Assembly (NCBI RefSeq): GCF_022605725.1
Contig: NC_065546.1
Span: 30,190,227-30,254,226, forward strand
DNA length: 64,000 nucleotides
Reading direction: 5' to 3'
Source of the DNA: Anthonomus grandis grandis
Lineage: Eukaryota; Arthropoda; Insecta; Coleoptera; Curculionidae
Of the stretch, positions 10,637 to 21,971 are shown piece after piece. The notes below the pieces were generated by a model, which saw only the letters and a program-made list of their open reading frames with translations, ran no database searches and was not told where the DNA came from. Every line of letters starts with the position of its first letter. Within the stretch, counting starts at the first letter, position 1. The position numbers and the translations under genes were made by a program.

Positions 10637-12940
10637 TACTCAACGAGTAAACTCACTCAGACACCTTTTAAGTTTTGAAGGCTTTAAATCCACTAAGTCA
10701 AAAGCCTGATTAAATCTATTTCCCAACATGTGAAGTCGATTAATTGGAGAAAATTTACCATAGTTTGTATGGTGATACTCAATCAGAAAAAGGGACGTCT
10801 CTCTAAGGACTCTGGTATTGCATCTAAAGTTTATCCGCGATAACAATTCAGGGCAATCAATAGCATTATTAATCAACTTGTGAAGAAATATCATATCACA
10901 CCTAGTTCGATAGTCCTTAAGAGTCAAGACATATTTAGTCTTGACTTAAGTTTCAATAGGAATTTGCAAAATTTGATAATACTGAAAATATCGTTAATAA
11001 ATAAATTAAAGAGTAGAGGCCCGAAATGTGACCCCTGAGGCACCCCTGAAGTAACCAAAATAGGAATTGAAAGTGAACCCCTTACATTAACAAATTGTAA
11101 TCTTTCATGTAGGTAACTATTTAGCCAAGAAAGAAACCACTTAGGGAAACCATATCATCTTAATTTAAAAATGAGCAATGAGTGGATGACTGTGTCAAAG
11201 GCCTTTGAGAAATCAGTATAGATAGAGTCGACCTGATGACCCTTCTCAAAAGCCCTGACAATAAAGTTATGATATAATACAAGGTTTGTAGAAGTAGATT
11301 TACCCTGCCTATACTCATGTTGCTCATTGATCAAGAGATCTCTACAATGCCAACTAAGATATTTGTTCAGGATAAGCTCAAAAAGATTAGGGATAGCAGA
11401 TAACATAACAATGGGCCTGTAATTTTTATATCATCCCTGTCACCATTTTTGCATACAGGAGTTATAAAGCTGTCTCGCTATTTCTCAGGGAAAGTTTGTA
11501 ATTTTAAAGACAAATTAAATAATGTACACAAAAATCTAGAAAAACTATAAACACATCTTTTTACGAAATAGGTAGGAACATTATCAGGACCATAACTCAG
11601 TTTGTCCTTAAGACCAAATATAGATTCAAAAACCTCAGACAGGGTGAACTGGATAAAAGGCATGTCGACAGAATTTGCTACTGGAAAATTAAAGTTACTG
11701 AGATCAACGTCATCAGAGTGATAAACACTAGAAAAATAGGTAGAAAATAGGTTTGCAATATCCTCCTCCGAATCTGCTGAAATATCATTTAAATGCATAG
11801 CATTTGGGATACCATGACTTTTATTAAGGTAGTTAATATGATTCCAAAATTGTGTGGTTTCAGATTAAATTGACTCATTTAAGGTAGCAATATAAGATTT
11901 ATAGCATTGCTCAGTATGAACTTTACATTGAGTACGTAGATTAGCAAACAGGATATATTCTTTAGCTAAGTTAGTACTTTTTTTGATAGAATAAGATTCC
12001 TTAATTCTGGGGAAAACCAACGAGGAAACCTGGAAGGTTTATATATTTTTGTTGGTACATAGAGTGAGATTGCATATAAAACGACTTCAGAAAAGTTATT
12101 CACTGAATTATCGATGTTTGAATCATCAAAAATACTAATCCAGTTCACTAAAGAAAAATAATCATTCAAACTTACAAAATCAGCATTTTTAAAATGAAAA
12201 TAAGTTGTACTATAATCCAACCTTTCAATCCTATCTCTAACCCTAATATCGCAAACTGTTGCTAAGTGGCAAAAGTTGTTTGGAAGAAGATTGTCTAAAG
12301 CTTGTTAAACAGTTATTTTATAGCACTCGTCGATATTGCTAAAAATCAGATTCAGAAATACACCATGATTGTTTGGAATAATGTTAGATTGTCACATATT
12401 CAAATAAGAAAATGATTTACAAACTACCCTGGCTGGATAGATCAGTGCGCACTCAACTAACAGACCCTCTTCAATTGAGTAATTCCAAGTGGCTGAGGGT
12501 AAATTGTAATCTCCAAATAGAAATACAGGTATATTGGGAAAATTGTCCTTAATATTTTCAACTGCTGAGCAATGGGCACGGTAGACTTCTTCTGAAGAAT
12601 TAGCAGGAATGTAAACACAACCCAAAATATTAGATAGCTCACCATAATCCACTTGAACAAAAATGTGCTCCACATTTAAGATATCAGTCTTGAGTTGTTT
12701 GGCTTTAAATTTATTGCGTACTAACATTAATACTCCACTACCACGTTGTTTAGTACTAGTTAAGGAATTGCGATCTAGCCTAAAAATCTGATATTCAGAA
12801 CTAGCTAATTCATTGTCTGAGTAATGTTCATTTAGCCAAGTCCCAATCAAAATAATGACATCATATTCACATTGCAATATTGGACCACGAAGTTGATCAA
12901 GTTTAGTACCAATGCCACCCAGGTTCTGAAAATAAATAGA
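10637..12940 (-). pseudogene. LINE ORF2: AP-like endonuclease and reverse transcriptase
   Basis: Leftward order: endonuclease (12930-12392) with IGTWLNE, RLDRNS, GVLMLV, YIPANS and GDYNLP; a linker with FPRWFSPELR near 12000; RT palm blocks at 11798-11155 with DNVPTYFVK, EYRQGKSTSTN and DFSKAFD; then GVPQGSHFGPLLF near 11050; then the C-terminal DYRTRCDMIFLHKL...INFRCNTR region at 10927-10640. The endonuclease ETWL glutamate reads as glycine. The YADD block and surrounding fingers are missing: the frame jumps from the INDIF segment straight to the tail. Stops occur between pieces. Motifs fit the Jockey clade best. Confidence 0.8.
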
Positions 12941-12948
12941 TATGGAGG

Positions 12949-13345
12949 TTAATGTGGTCGGTTTTTTGGTAGTGGCTTTTTGGTAATTGATGGAGAACCA
13001 TTTATGAATTTAATAATTAAGTCAGTCTCTCCTTCTTGTTCTCTGCCACGTAGTTCAGATAGAACAGCTTTGAACTGTTCTTGCTGAAGCTTTGTTTTAT
13101 CATAGCCTATTCTTATGTTACCATCAAGTCTATTCCGCCTTTTCATAGCATTCTTTACCAAAGATGGGGTCGAGTACAACATTGTCATTATTAATTTTTT
13201 CTTGCATACTGCTACTTTCAGGCTCAGGAACACCGTAAACCATTAGATTGTTCGCCCGCTCTGCATGATCTTCAATTTCATGTAACGATTGTATGATATT
13301 AGTTAAACTTGTTGAGGGTGTGGGGTATATTGTTTGCTTATCCAC
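12949..13345 (-). pseudogene. LINE ORF1-like remnant
   Basis: The leftward frames contain EIEDHAERANNLMVYGVPE, a coiled-coil to RRM-like junction typical of LINE ORF1 proteins that bind element RNA, then after a frameshift KRRNRLDGN and KLQQEQFKAVLSELRGR. There is no visible CCHC knuckle. The first residues of the longest frame come from the mariner into which the LINE inserted, so its apparent start codon is not genuine. The segment sits just upstream of the endonuclease, as expected. Confidence 0.6.
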
Positions 13346-13379
13346 TGTGATAATTTTCTTTATTAGCATGACAATGAAG

Positions 13380-13705
13380 TGTCAAGATGCACTCATCAGA
13401 CAAAAATACATGCTTTGATTGGGCCTCATCATTATCTAACTTCGCTATAATTTTTTGCATTTAATTTTTTTTCAATATTTGAATAATCGATGAATGGACA
13501 ACATTGAATATTAGTGCTGCTTTTCGAACAGAAGTGTGTGGAACATAATATTCAATTTGAGATCACTTACTGCATTCGAATTTCGTAAAACTGCTTTTTT
13601 ATTTTTCTGCCCTTCCCTTGGGATAGAGAATTTGATAATTGAAAATTTTTTTATAGAATAAGCGAGCAACTTACATTTGTGTCCGTGAGTTATATTCATA
13701 CGCAA
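13380..13705 (-). pseudogene. Mariner transposase N-terminal fragment
   Basis: Minus-strand frames give NKKAVLRK, then after a shift YVPHTSVRKAALIFNVVHSS (the paired-like HTH of DD41D mariners), then LDNDEAQSKHVFLSDE and TLHCHANKEN. LSDE is the first catalytic aspartate motif. The frame stops where the LINE begins. With 9530-9775 this is the other half of one interrupted transposase. Confidence 0.65.
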
Positions 13706-14153
13706 TCATCTGTAGCATTTTTATTTTGTGCATTTTTATTAAATAAACCATTCTTCTGATAAGTAGTTAACGAAAGTCAAACGACTATGACACTGATAAC
13801 TATTGCTGAAAAAGAAATAATTTCCACGGCCAAACATCTTAAACTAAAGTGAAGAACAGAATTTTATTTATTTTTTGAAATCTCATATTAGTAAGAACGA
13901 ATATTGAAATGGTTCAGATTTACCTTTGTATCATCAAAATTAAAATGGAAAATGTATTGTTTGTGTTAAAATAAATTTTTGCAATAAATCGGAAATCTTA
14001 ATACCTCCGCAACTATTGAAAATTGGTATAGGATATTGTACATGAAATATGTCGAAAATATTTTAAACCAAACAAAAATTGAGCATTATCCAGGGTGTCG
14101 CATATAAAATAAGAAAGTTGATATTGGCCACTGATATATTATGACAGACCCTG

Positions 14154-14815
14154 TATTTTATTATTAAAAAATATAAGGAAGTAAAAATACCTATTGACAT
14201 GTCTGAGCTGGATTTTTCGAGAACACTCCCATTTATTTATTATAGAATTAATTTATAATATATTCTAGCTTGTTCTTTTTTTATAAAAAAATAATAAGAT
14301 TTATTATTTGAATCGTCTTTCAAATAGCAAATCTTATTATTCACGACGGCAGATCTCACAGCTATTGTCCAAATTTATCTCCCATGGTAAATGTTTATAA
14401 AAAATAGAAAACTGTAGATCACGAAAATCCTATAGATCCGTAAACTTATTATAGTTTTATAATTATTATTATTATCGAAGACGATCTACCATATACGTAT
14501 GTAAGTTTATATGCTGTCCTTTCATATTGATAGAATGTTTCTCTTAATATATGCTGTAAGTATAGAGATCTATCATCCTAATTATAATTTTTTTGACCTA
14601 TAGCAAACAAAAAGAATTAAGCAAGCCATAAAATCTAATGATTAAATTTCAACCACATCGACTTAAGTTATGCATATTATCCAGAAAATTCTGAAAACTT
14701 CAATAATTTACCGTTATTAAACCAATTAATTATTTTTTTTAATCTCTTGAGCTAGCCGTTACATTACCGTGTGCAATTCGCAAAATAATTAACAAAACTT
14801 TATCGTATTTTCCAG
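14154..14815. other. AT-rich stretch upstream of the Ig exons, probably intron
   Basis: No gene seen. The last bases are a pyrimidine-rich tract ending TTTTCCAG at 14815, the acceptor of the first Ig exon, so at least the right part is probably intronic. Confidence 0.5.
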
Positions 14816-14929
14816 GCAGCTACGTGTTGGCGTGGAAACGAGGTATTGCAGTTTTGACCGCCGGCCCAGTCAAAGTTTCTCCGGATCCGAGACTCCGAGT
14901 TTTACCTTCGCCGACAATCGAATCGCCAG
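14816..14929 (+). CDS. Ig-superfamily gene exon 1 of 3 in window (klingon/lachesin-like)
   Basis: A 114-nt exon between TTTTCCAG at 14815 and the donor CCAG/GTGAGA at 14930. It encodes SYVLAWKRG, VLTAGPVKVSPDPRLRV and ESPG, the first half of an N-terminal Ig domain including the invariant C-strand tryptophan. It enters and leaves in phase 1. The wording closely fits insect klingon-type and lachesin-like neural cell-surface proteins, which are GPI-anchored or secreted adhesion molecules. No signal peptide or start codon is in the window, so upstream exons lie elsewhere. No lesion is seen, unlike the surrounding transposons. Confidence 0.85.
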
Positions 14930-15062
14930 GTGAGATTAATTGACTACGGTTAAACCGTGTAATCGGGCTTAATTAAACTCGGTCACGACTTTTTCTTCGA
15001 AGTCAATTCTTTGTTAATACCATTTATCTATTTTCGGACTTTCTTTTCGTTTTCTTTTGCAG

Positions 15063-15209
15063 CTCCGATTATCGGTGGAGTACCCGAACTGTCTGGGGGT
15101 GGCTACAGTTTAGAGCTTAGAGATGTTAAACCCCAAGATGCTGGTGATTATATTTGTCAACTCGGTACTATTGAGCCTAAGGAAATTGTACATACCCTTG
15201 AAGTTTTAG
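15063..15209 (+). CDS. Ig-superfamily gene exon 2 of 3 in window
   Basis: A 147-nt exon between acceptor TTTTGCAG (15062) and donor TTTTAG/GTACGG (15210). It completes the first Ig domain: YSLELRDVKPQDAGDYICQ carries the F-strand D-G-Y-C signature, followed by EIVHTLEVL, the G strand. Phase 1 at both ends lets exons 1, 2 and 3 join without shift. The first Ig domain is thus split across two exons, with the intron at 14930-15062. Confidence 0.88.
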
Positions 15210-15277
15210 GTACGGAAGTCACTTTCTTTTTTTTTCACATTTTTTATACCATGCCTTGAAAAAAAAATTGTTTACAG

Positions 15278-15550
15278 TTCCAGCTCGTATACACTTTGTA
15301 TCACACGTTGGAACTGTGGAAGTATCACAAGGGCAAATGGTGAAAATGGAGTGTAGAGCTTCGGGTAATCCAGTACCAAAGGTTTCTTGGACAAGGAAAA
15401 ATAATAATATGCCAAGTGGTGATAAAAGTGTCGAGGGGTTGACAATGGTGATACAGCATGCGGACAGACACTCTGCCGGACAGTACCAATGCTCAGCTGA
15501 TAATGGGGTTGGTGAGCCTGATACTAAGCATATCACCATCAATGTTTTAT
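15278..15550 (+). CDS. Ig-superfamily gene exon 3 of 3 in window (second Ig domain)
   Basis: A 273-nt exon between acceptor TTTACAG (15277) and donor TTAT/GTAAGT (15551). It encodes one complete I-set Ig domain: VPARIHFVSHVGTVEVSQGQ, then VKMECRASGNPVPKVSWTRK with the B-strand Cys and C-strand Trp, and DRHSAGQYQCSADNGVG with the F-strand Cys. Phase 1-1, typical of exon-shuffled Ig domains. Further Ig domains and the C-terminal anchor are expected downstream but are not found before the window ends, so the gene may have a very long transposon-filled intron. Klingon-like is the best label; lachesin or another IgLON relative cannot be excluded. Confidence 0.88.
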
Positions 15551-17360
15551 GTAAGTACTAGTAACATCCAACTAAATTATGCTATTTTTATAAACTACTC
15601 AATAAATCCAGCCACCCGAAGCAATTATTTAAACTAGTAACCATATAACCTTTTTATATAATTAATTGACCGGTTTATTACCACTCAAATCGTCTTTTCT
15701 AAGAGTTATTTTCCATTGATACTTTGTGCATTAAAGCCACCAAATTACCAATTACTTTAAAAATACTGATCTGCATTTCCATAAAAATAAATTTAAAAAT
15801 ATTTTATCTTCAATGTATACAAGCGAGCGCTAGTAAAGTAAATAAAGTGAAATTCTCCGAATCTTCCCTATAGAAATAATATTTAGATTTCTGTGTCGAA
15901 AGTTCAATTTGCAAATAAACATCATAAAATCCCTGTGCATATTTCCAATAAACATTTGTAGTACCTATGAGGGACGTCTTTTCTGAATGCTAGGGCTTAG
16001 GGTTGCGATCAATTTCGACGTCGTCTTAACAATAAAGATTGAAATATCCAAGGGTGGATCTGGAGGCATGAGGGGGCTAAGGACAAACAGGATTCATTTA
16101 AGATAAGAGCACGTTTCTAGAGGAACTAGAGTAAAGATATCGGGAAATCTGGAAATGAACTACTGTAAAGTTTGTTTAAGTTTGTTTCGGCTGGTTTAAA
16201 TTAGTTTTTGTTTGGTTAATATTCTGCGGCTTACCTATAAATAGGAAATTTTTGATTTTTTAAGAAATACAAACATAAGTATTAGAAAATTTTAGTGTTA
16301 AGCTTTAAATTAATTGTTGTAGAACAGATTGAAGACCTCTTAAGTGATTTGCTCGGCGTACTGAAAAAATTCATTAGATCAATATTTATTAGTCTTATGA
16401 TCGATCGAATGATATTCAAAGTTAGAAAAAAAATTATTTTTACCTGAAAATTTCAATTTTATTATTAGTCTTTCGATTTTTTTTTAATATTTTTTGTGTT
16501 CCCAGCAATGTCCTGGAAAGGTTTCATTAGAAACTAAGATTGTTCGATTTTTAAGAAAAGTTGAACCTATAGGTAGTAAATAGTAAGTTAAGTTTCGAAT
16601 ATTTTTTCAGAAAAACTATTTATTTTTAAATCAATTCTTCGATGTTTCTAGAATACCTCCTTAGTTCTTTCTTATTATTGGGAAAGTCAGACGACTGATA
16701 TTTTTAGAAATAAAAAATCTTTAAAAATGTAAGCAAAAATATGTTTTTTTTTGCCTAAAAATTCCGATTTATTAAAATTATCTTTAAAACATTTGCCCTG
16801 CGAAATATATTAGCTTTTTAATAACTTTTTTAACGACTCTTAAATATCTGATATCTCCTAAATTGTTAAGTTTTATTGAAAAAGCCGTAGAGCTGACCTT
16901 TTCCGAGATATAACCGTTAAAATTTAAGACAAGTCGATTTTTATCTAAAAATTACCTTTTTTGAAGAGTTTTGAATGTTTTTTTGTTAGATTTCTAGCAA
17001 TGTCTTATAATAGGGGTCTTATCAAAATATAAAACATTTTGTTTTTCTGGGAAAACTTCACCTACAAGTGGTGCTCGAAACTAGTCAACTTTAAAATTTT
17101 TATGGGAAAATTATTTATTTTCATAATTGAAGAATGGAAATTCAAAAGGGTCTAAGTGCCAAAAAAATGAAAAAAACTTTGAATTTGTATTGACATATTT
17201 TTATTAGGTAAATTAAACAAGAATCAATAAACGTGTTATATTGTTATACACAAAACGAAAACAATCATTGAGAAAAACTAATCATAACACAAAATCCACT
17301 AGAAGGTTCAAGTGCCAACTATAATAAACTGTCAAAAGGATCTATGTCCAAAGGAGCCTT
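15551..17360. other. AT-rich intronic or intergenic DNA, possible diverged internal repeat
   Basis: No open frame with recognisable content. Loosely repeated phrases occur about 480 bp apart, such as CCCAGCAATGTCCTGGAAAGG near 16501 and TCTAGCAATGTCTTATAATA near 16990, each following a TTTTTTGT-like run. This may be an old tandem or foldback repeat; similarity is weak by eye. Confidence 0.35.
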
Positions 17361-18854
17361 TTAATTAGATTGTGTTTTTTCTATGATATTATCACAAAAC
17401 TGAATATATTTAACAGGAATATAGTCCATCATATCTTTTAAGTTTTTCAGCTTCTCGGCTGAAATACGGTTTCTGCAGTCGAGGTCTGGAACCAATGCTA
17501 CCGGAATTTCAGTCGACCTTTTTCCCTTCTTTAGAACATTACAAGTGGTCCATTCCTCGAGCTGAGAGAAGGTCTTTTTGGTTTTAACCAAACTTTTCTT
17601 GTCCCTGTTCAATTTTAATCCAGGCTATTTGTGGAATTTGTAGTTTGGTCGTATTTAGATATTCGCCTGTCATGCTCTGAAAATCTTTAAAATCAGTTTT
17701 TTTCGATACGTACTACATTAAAAGGTCTTTGGTGGCTTGCCTCTCTTATCATCTTTTCTATTTTTGCGAGAGTGTAGTTTTTTACAACGCGTTTTTTCTT
17801 TTCTATTTGTGCAAAATCTCATATCACAAGTGAGATATGAATAACCACTTTTTCAGAAATTTTTCCTCAACCTTTTCGTAGATACCCTTAGAAACTAGGT
17901 AAATCATCAATATTAAAATAATCTTGTTCTTGTTTTGTCCTATGCAATTGTCACTCCACATGACCAAAATTTTTCTTTTAGGAAAATTTGAGTGCAAAAT
18001 TACTTTTAGCAGACCAGACGCTATTTCATTTTTACCTTTCCCAGTAAGTGACCCATCCCAGAGGCACATAAATGCATGATCTGTATCTGACAAATGAATT
18101 CCGAGGTTAAAACAGGACAACTGCCGACTGTAAAACATGTCAGAATGTGTTAGTGTCGGAATAAAAAGCACTTGTTCTAAATCAATCGAAATAGTATTTT
18201 CATCACTTTCTATTGTTTGTGATTTAGCAATGTTGGTGTTCATTGTGACTCTTGCATTTTCCGCTTTACGATGATGCAATTCCAGTTTTTGCGTAACTTG
18301 TTTTCTTTCTGGATCGGACAATGAAATTGATTTAATCTTATTTTGATAAAGATCACACTTCGAACATCTATCTGACCTAGGCCTTCCGAATCTAAGATTT
18401 GGAAAATCCTTTTTAAATACTATTGAGTAATACTTATAAGTAACGGTTGATTGTGGATATTTTGCATTGTACACCAAAAACATACGAATTAGATTTAAAT
18501 CTGGACTTTTTTGATTGACTTATTCTGGCTGTAGTGATTTTCCTCGCGAGGAAAGCTCTGAATATGATCCCTGACATGCTGACGAAATTCTAGCAAATAC
18601 TTTCTAATTTTCTTTCCCTTACCACGTTGATCTGTGTACGTAGTATGTCCCATTTTCTTTTTTTCGACAAGTACTTGCACTCCTTTATGACTCAGTGCAA
18701 ATATGTCAGAAAAAGGTTTTCGACAAACCTGAACATGTTGTCCACTTCCATTAGAAACAGTATAAGTAATCGTACTTTGGCGACGACTTTGTTCTGTCAT
18801 ATTATACGTGCCGTGTCTCCTGCGACCTACGTTTATAGCTTGAATCAGTCCCAA
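17361..18854 (-). pseudogene. DUF7869-like protein, broken (transposon-associated family of unknown function)
   Basis: Read leftwards: a basic N-terminal part (HGTYNMTEQSRRQSTITY, VQVCRKPFSDIFALSHKGVQ), then SFPREENHYSQNKS, then a Cys pair RSDRCSKCDLYQNKI, then DLEQVLFIPTLTHSDMFYSR, LSCFNLGIHL, MCLWDGSLTGKG-NEI and WSDNCIGQNKNK, ending near YLTCD. Family relatives carry D-x-Q...P, a YNLGIH block and SDNCGGQNKN, which look like an RNase H-type fold. The metal-binding reading is inference. Lesions: frameshift near 18490 between the two large pieces and several stops at 17630-17820. I recall the Pfam-style name but could not search. The catalytic role is unknown. Confidence 0.6.
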
Positions 18855-18880
18855 AAAAAAGTACCTTGCTTATCGAAATT

Positions 18881-20310
18881 AGCAGCTTCGGTAATTCTGC
18901 AGTTTAGCGGCTTTTGTTAAAACTATTGAAAAATGGTCGGGTTTTTTGCAAAATGGGTGGATTTGGATATATATTTTTCACTAAGAGTGGCGAAAAGCCA
19001 AATTATATCACGAAGAGGGTGTTATCACGCACTAAATCACTCACTATGGGACATGAATAGAATAACGTCATTAGAATAACCCTGTATTCGATTAGTTTTG
19101 ACAACAAATAGGTTACAACTAAGGTGAGGTTAGGTGTGGTGTTGCCAGTTCTGTCGTCTACTGCGTTTTGTCACTCTGCAGCTTCAGCCTTGTCCCCAGT
19201 GTGGCTGCCTCGTGAGTGCCTTCTCTAAAGTGAAGAATTCACTCTGTATTTTTTTAGTCACGTGAAATGTTAGGTATTATGCGTAAAATAAATTCACAAA
19301 AACTGTTTTTACCTTTTCTTGTAACTAAATCTGTTATTTTCGTGCAACAAACATACTGAAGACACCCATAATGTATTATTATTTTGGTAATTTTTAGATT
19401 TGGGTCCGAATTAAAAATAATATGATTCCGCAGCTTAGCGGCTTTTGTCAAATTTGGGGTATTTTCACCGGTTTTCTTTTTTAAATAGCTTAATTTTATC
19501 TGGAAAAAATTAATAAATTGGCGGAAGGTGTATTTTGCAAATAGTTTCTTTATAAACAATGTGAAGTACTCACACATAGAGGTAAACTGATTTATTTTAA
19601 TTTTTTGCTGTTTTTTTGCATAAATTAAATGACACTCGCTATCTGTCAAATGGGTTGTCGACTCTGGAAGTATGTGTGCAGTGTTTTGGTTTGTTCCGTT
19701 TCTCTATCACCGCAAGGGGAACATAAGGCGCTGCACACAGACCACGCGCAAAGATTCATTCGACCCCGTTGTGCGAACTTTAAATTGCTCAAGCACCGCT
19801 CATCAAATTTTGCGTATTTTTACAATTTTTTTTAAATGGCTTAATTTTACCCAAAAAAAATTAAAAGTGGCGGAATGATACGATATAATTTGCCGCGAAT
19901 ATGTGAATTTTGATAGAAAACAATAGAAACAACAATTTGAACTTAAAAAAAAGAAATTTCAAAAATGATGTACTCCTAAAAATAAATTTTCAATTCAAAC
20001 AAATTTGTGTTTATTACATGTAATTGACATTTTAAGTGATATGTAATGAAACTAGTGTATAATGTTATGATTATACACTAGTTTCATTCATCATTTTTAT
20101 GATAATGAATGACTAAAAAAATACAGAGTGAATTCTCCACTTTAGAGAAAGCCAGACTGGAGACAAGGCTTCGGCTGCAGAATGACAAAACTGGCAACAC
20201 CACACCTAACCTCAACTCAGTTGTCACCTATTTGTTGACAAAACTAATGGCATACAAGGTATACAATGGTATTTGACAAAAGCCGCTAAACTGCAGAATT
20301 ATCGCAGCGG
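18881..20310. mobile_element. 1.4-kb foldback element with GCAGTTTAGCGGCTTTTG ends
   Basis: The left end AATTCTGCAGTTTAGCGGCT (18893-18912) is inverted at 20282-20300 as AGCCGCTAAACTGCAGAATT. A second, longer inverted pair (about 19082-19260 and 20108-20265) shares AAAATACAGAGTGAATTC, the TGCAGCTTCAGCCTTG region and the GTGGTGTTGCCAGT region. An internal copy of the end motif (GCAGCTTAGCGGCTTTTGTC) sits at 19433. No transposase inside. It begins 26 bp beyond the 5' end of the DUF7869-like frame, so the two may belong to one element family. Confidence 0.6.
20046..20088. repeat. Perfect hairpin in the foldback centre
   Basis: ATGAAACTAGTGTATAAT and its exact inverse ATTATACACTAGTTTCAT are separated by about six bases. 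This 18-bp perfect stem lies near the dyad of the foldback element and probably forms its loop end. Confidence 0.8.
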
Positions 20311-21298
20311 TGTAATATTGACGAAACAGTGCGTTTCTTTGCTCGAATGTTAAAGATTTGCAGGCATATTTACAAGAACATGTTACCAGTAACAAAAAAG
20401 TGAAGTCATATTTTGGAGCTTGTTTTAAGGTTAGAATTGCTTAACTCAAGTTCAGGCGGATTTTTTAGCGGCACAATAACACTTTTATAATTTGAAAGTT
20501 ATAAACCACTAATTCTGCACCTTTTTCTTTCTTTTCTAACACTTTAAGTACCTTTTTGGCGTCTTTTTACTTTCATAAATATTATTTTCGTTTCATAAAT
20601 ATTTGGAACCTGCTGAGATGTAGTAAAATCCATCTGAAAATTGTAAAAACATTTTTATAAGTTTTTGGATTTTAGATTTTTCCATTTTCAAAGGTTTTTT
20701 TAAAGATTCTAAAAGTATCGAAGGAGTAAAAGTATAGTATAGGTATAGTATTATTTATTGCCTATTGGTTTGTTGGTTGAAACTGTTCTTTAGTTAACCT
20801 AACCTAACTTAACCTAAAATTGCTATGCAGTGCCTGAAATGTTAAGTAGATCAAGTTAATTTAATAATTCTTATTAACTGCGACGGCTGTGAAAGAGCAA
20901 TTCATGAAAATATCTGCTGCATTTTAACTTTATCTGAAATTAGATAGGAAGACAAGTTGTACTCGAGAGGAGATTGCCTATGTGTTTGCTAATTATTTTT
21001 CTAAAGTATACTCACAGAATAGTGTTAACATCCCCACTAATTATCCACATCTAATACTAATATACCTGCGCTTAACATAAAAGTATCAAATATATTTACT
21101 AAACTCTCTATACAGATCGTGTTATCGTGAGCTACGTATTACTCAAAATAATGGCAACACCGCTTGGTTGCGGCTTGCCGGTGGTGGAATTTTTCGTTTT
21201 TATTTTTTGAACCGGGAGTCAGCAGACCTCACTTTGCTGTGTTACTGCACGTTGCATTAATAATTTTTGAGCGTTATTTTCGTGTTTTTTTTTTCACT
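20311..21298. other. Flank of the next mariner; no gene seen
   Basis: No recognisable coding region. It includes a short TTAACCTAACCTAACTTAACC stretch (20795-20815) resembling but not forming an insect TTAGG telomere array. The mariner TIR should lie in the right part, but no clear match to a right-end counterpart was found. Confidence 0.4.
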
Positions 21299-21971
21299 AT
21301 GGCTGTTTATACCCCTTCCGAAAGAGTTCAACTAATTAAATGGTTTTATGGAGGCAATTTGGCAGTACAATGTAGAGATTTGTTTTTAGTGATATTTAAG
21401 AATAGACCGATTCCTTGTGCAAAAATGGTTTTAAATGTGGTTACAAATTTTGAGACATCTTTTTGCCTTCAAGATTGTAAAAAATGCCACACGGAACGTC
21501 AAAAACCATCTGTTGAAGTGGTCCAGGATATAGAACGGCGGGAAGAAATGGTTTGCAGTACCCTAGAACTTGATTCGACACGGTCCACTAGAAGTGTCCA
21601 CTAGAAGGAACTGGGAATGAACAATAAAACTGTTGCTCATATCTGGAAAAAATATGGGTACAAATATTTCAAGTATTCAAAAACTCAGGAAATATTTCCT
21701 GATGACCAGTGGCGAAGAATGGAATTTTGTGAAACCATGATGGAAATGGCAAATGAAAACGAATATTTTTTTAAAAATATTTTGTTTTCTGATGAATTTT
21801 CTTTTCCATTACATGGCAAACACAATCCTTCCATTGTTCGTTATTAGTCTCAGGAAAACGAGCACAGAAGTTTTCAGTTTTGTACCCAGTATCCTCAGAA
21901 ATTGAATGTTTGGGCAGGTCCTATTTTGGGCGACAATGTTATGGGGCCATTTTTTATTGATGGCACTTTAA

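Larger units (their letters stand above)
10285..13345 (-). mobile_element. Jockey-like LINE, internally deleted, with (TAAA)n 3' tail
   Basis: Non-LTR retrotransposon on the minus strand, inserted in the older mariner. Its 3' end is a (TTTA)n run at 10285-10309 as read on plus, followed by about 330 bp of 3' UTR. The coding content runs leftwards: ORF1-like remnant, endonuclease, RT, C-terminal tail. The RT active-site block is deleted. No clear target-site duplication is visible, in keeping with age. Confidence 0.8.
9225..14153 (-). mobile_element. Older DD41D-like mariner element split by later insertions
   Basis: Proposed ends are TA-CAGTGTGTATTACC at the left and, inverted, GACAGACCCTG-TA at the right. 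Sub-terminal blocks match in inverse: GACATATTTTGTGTCGAATGG with TTTTCAGCTGTTTCGGAG near 9360-9410, against AATATGTCGAAAAT and CCGCAACTATTGAAAATTGG near 14005-14055. Between them are the two ends of one minus-strand transposase (13380-13705 and 9530-9775), separated by a foldback (9819-10280) and a LINE (about 10285-13345). The transposase halves are convincing; the exact ends are tentative. Confidence 0.55.

Noticed and set aside
19254..19878. Frames inside the 18.9-20.3-kb foldback
   Set aside because: Composition-driven; no domain, and they overlap the inverted arms.
20795..20815. TTAACCTAACCTAACTTAACC as an insect telomere (TTAGG)n tract
   Set aside because: Only about two exact units with irregular spacing; no array.
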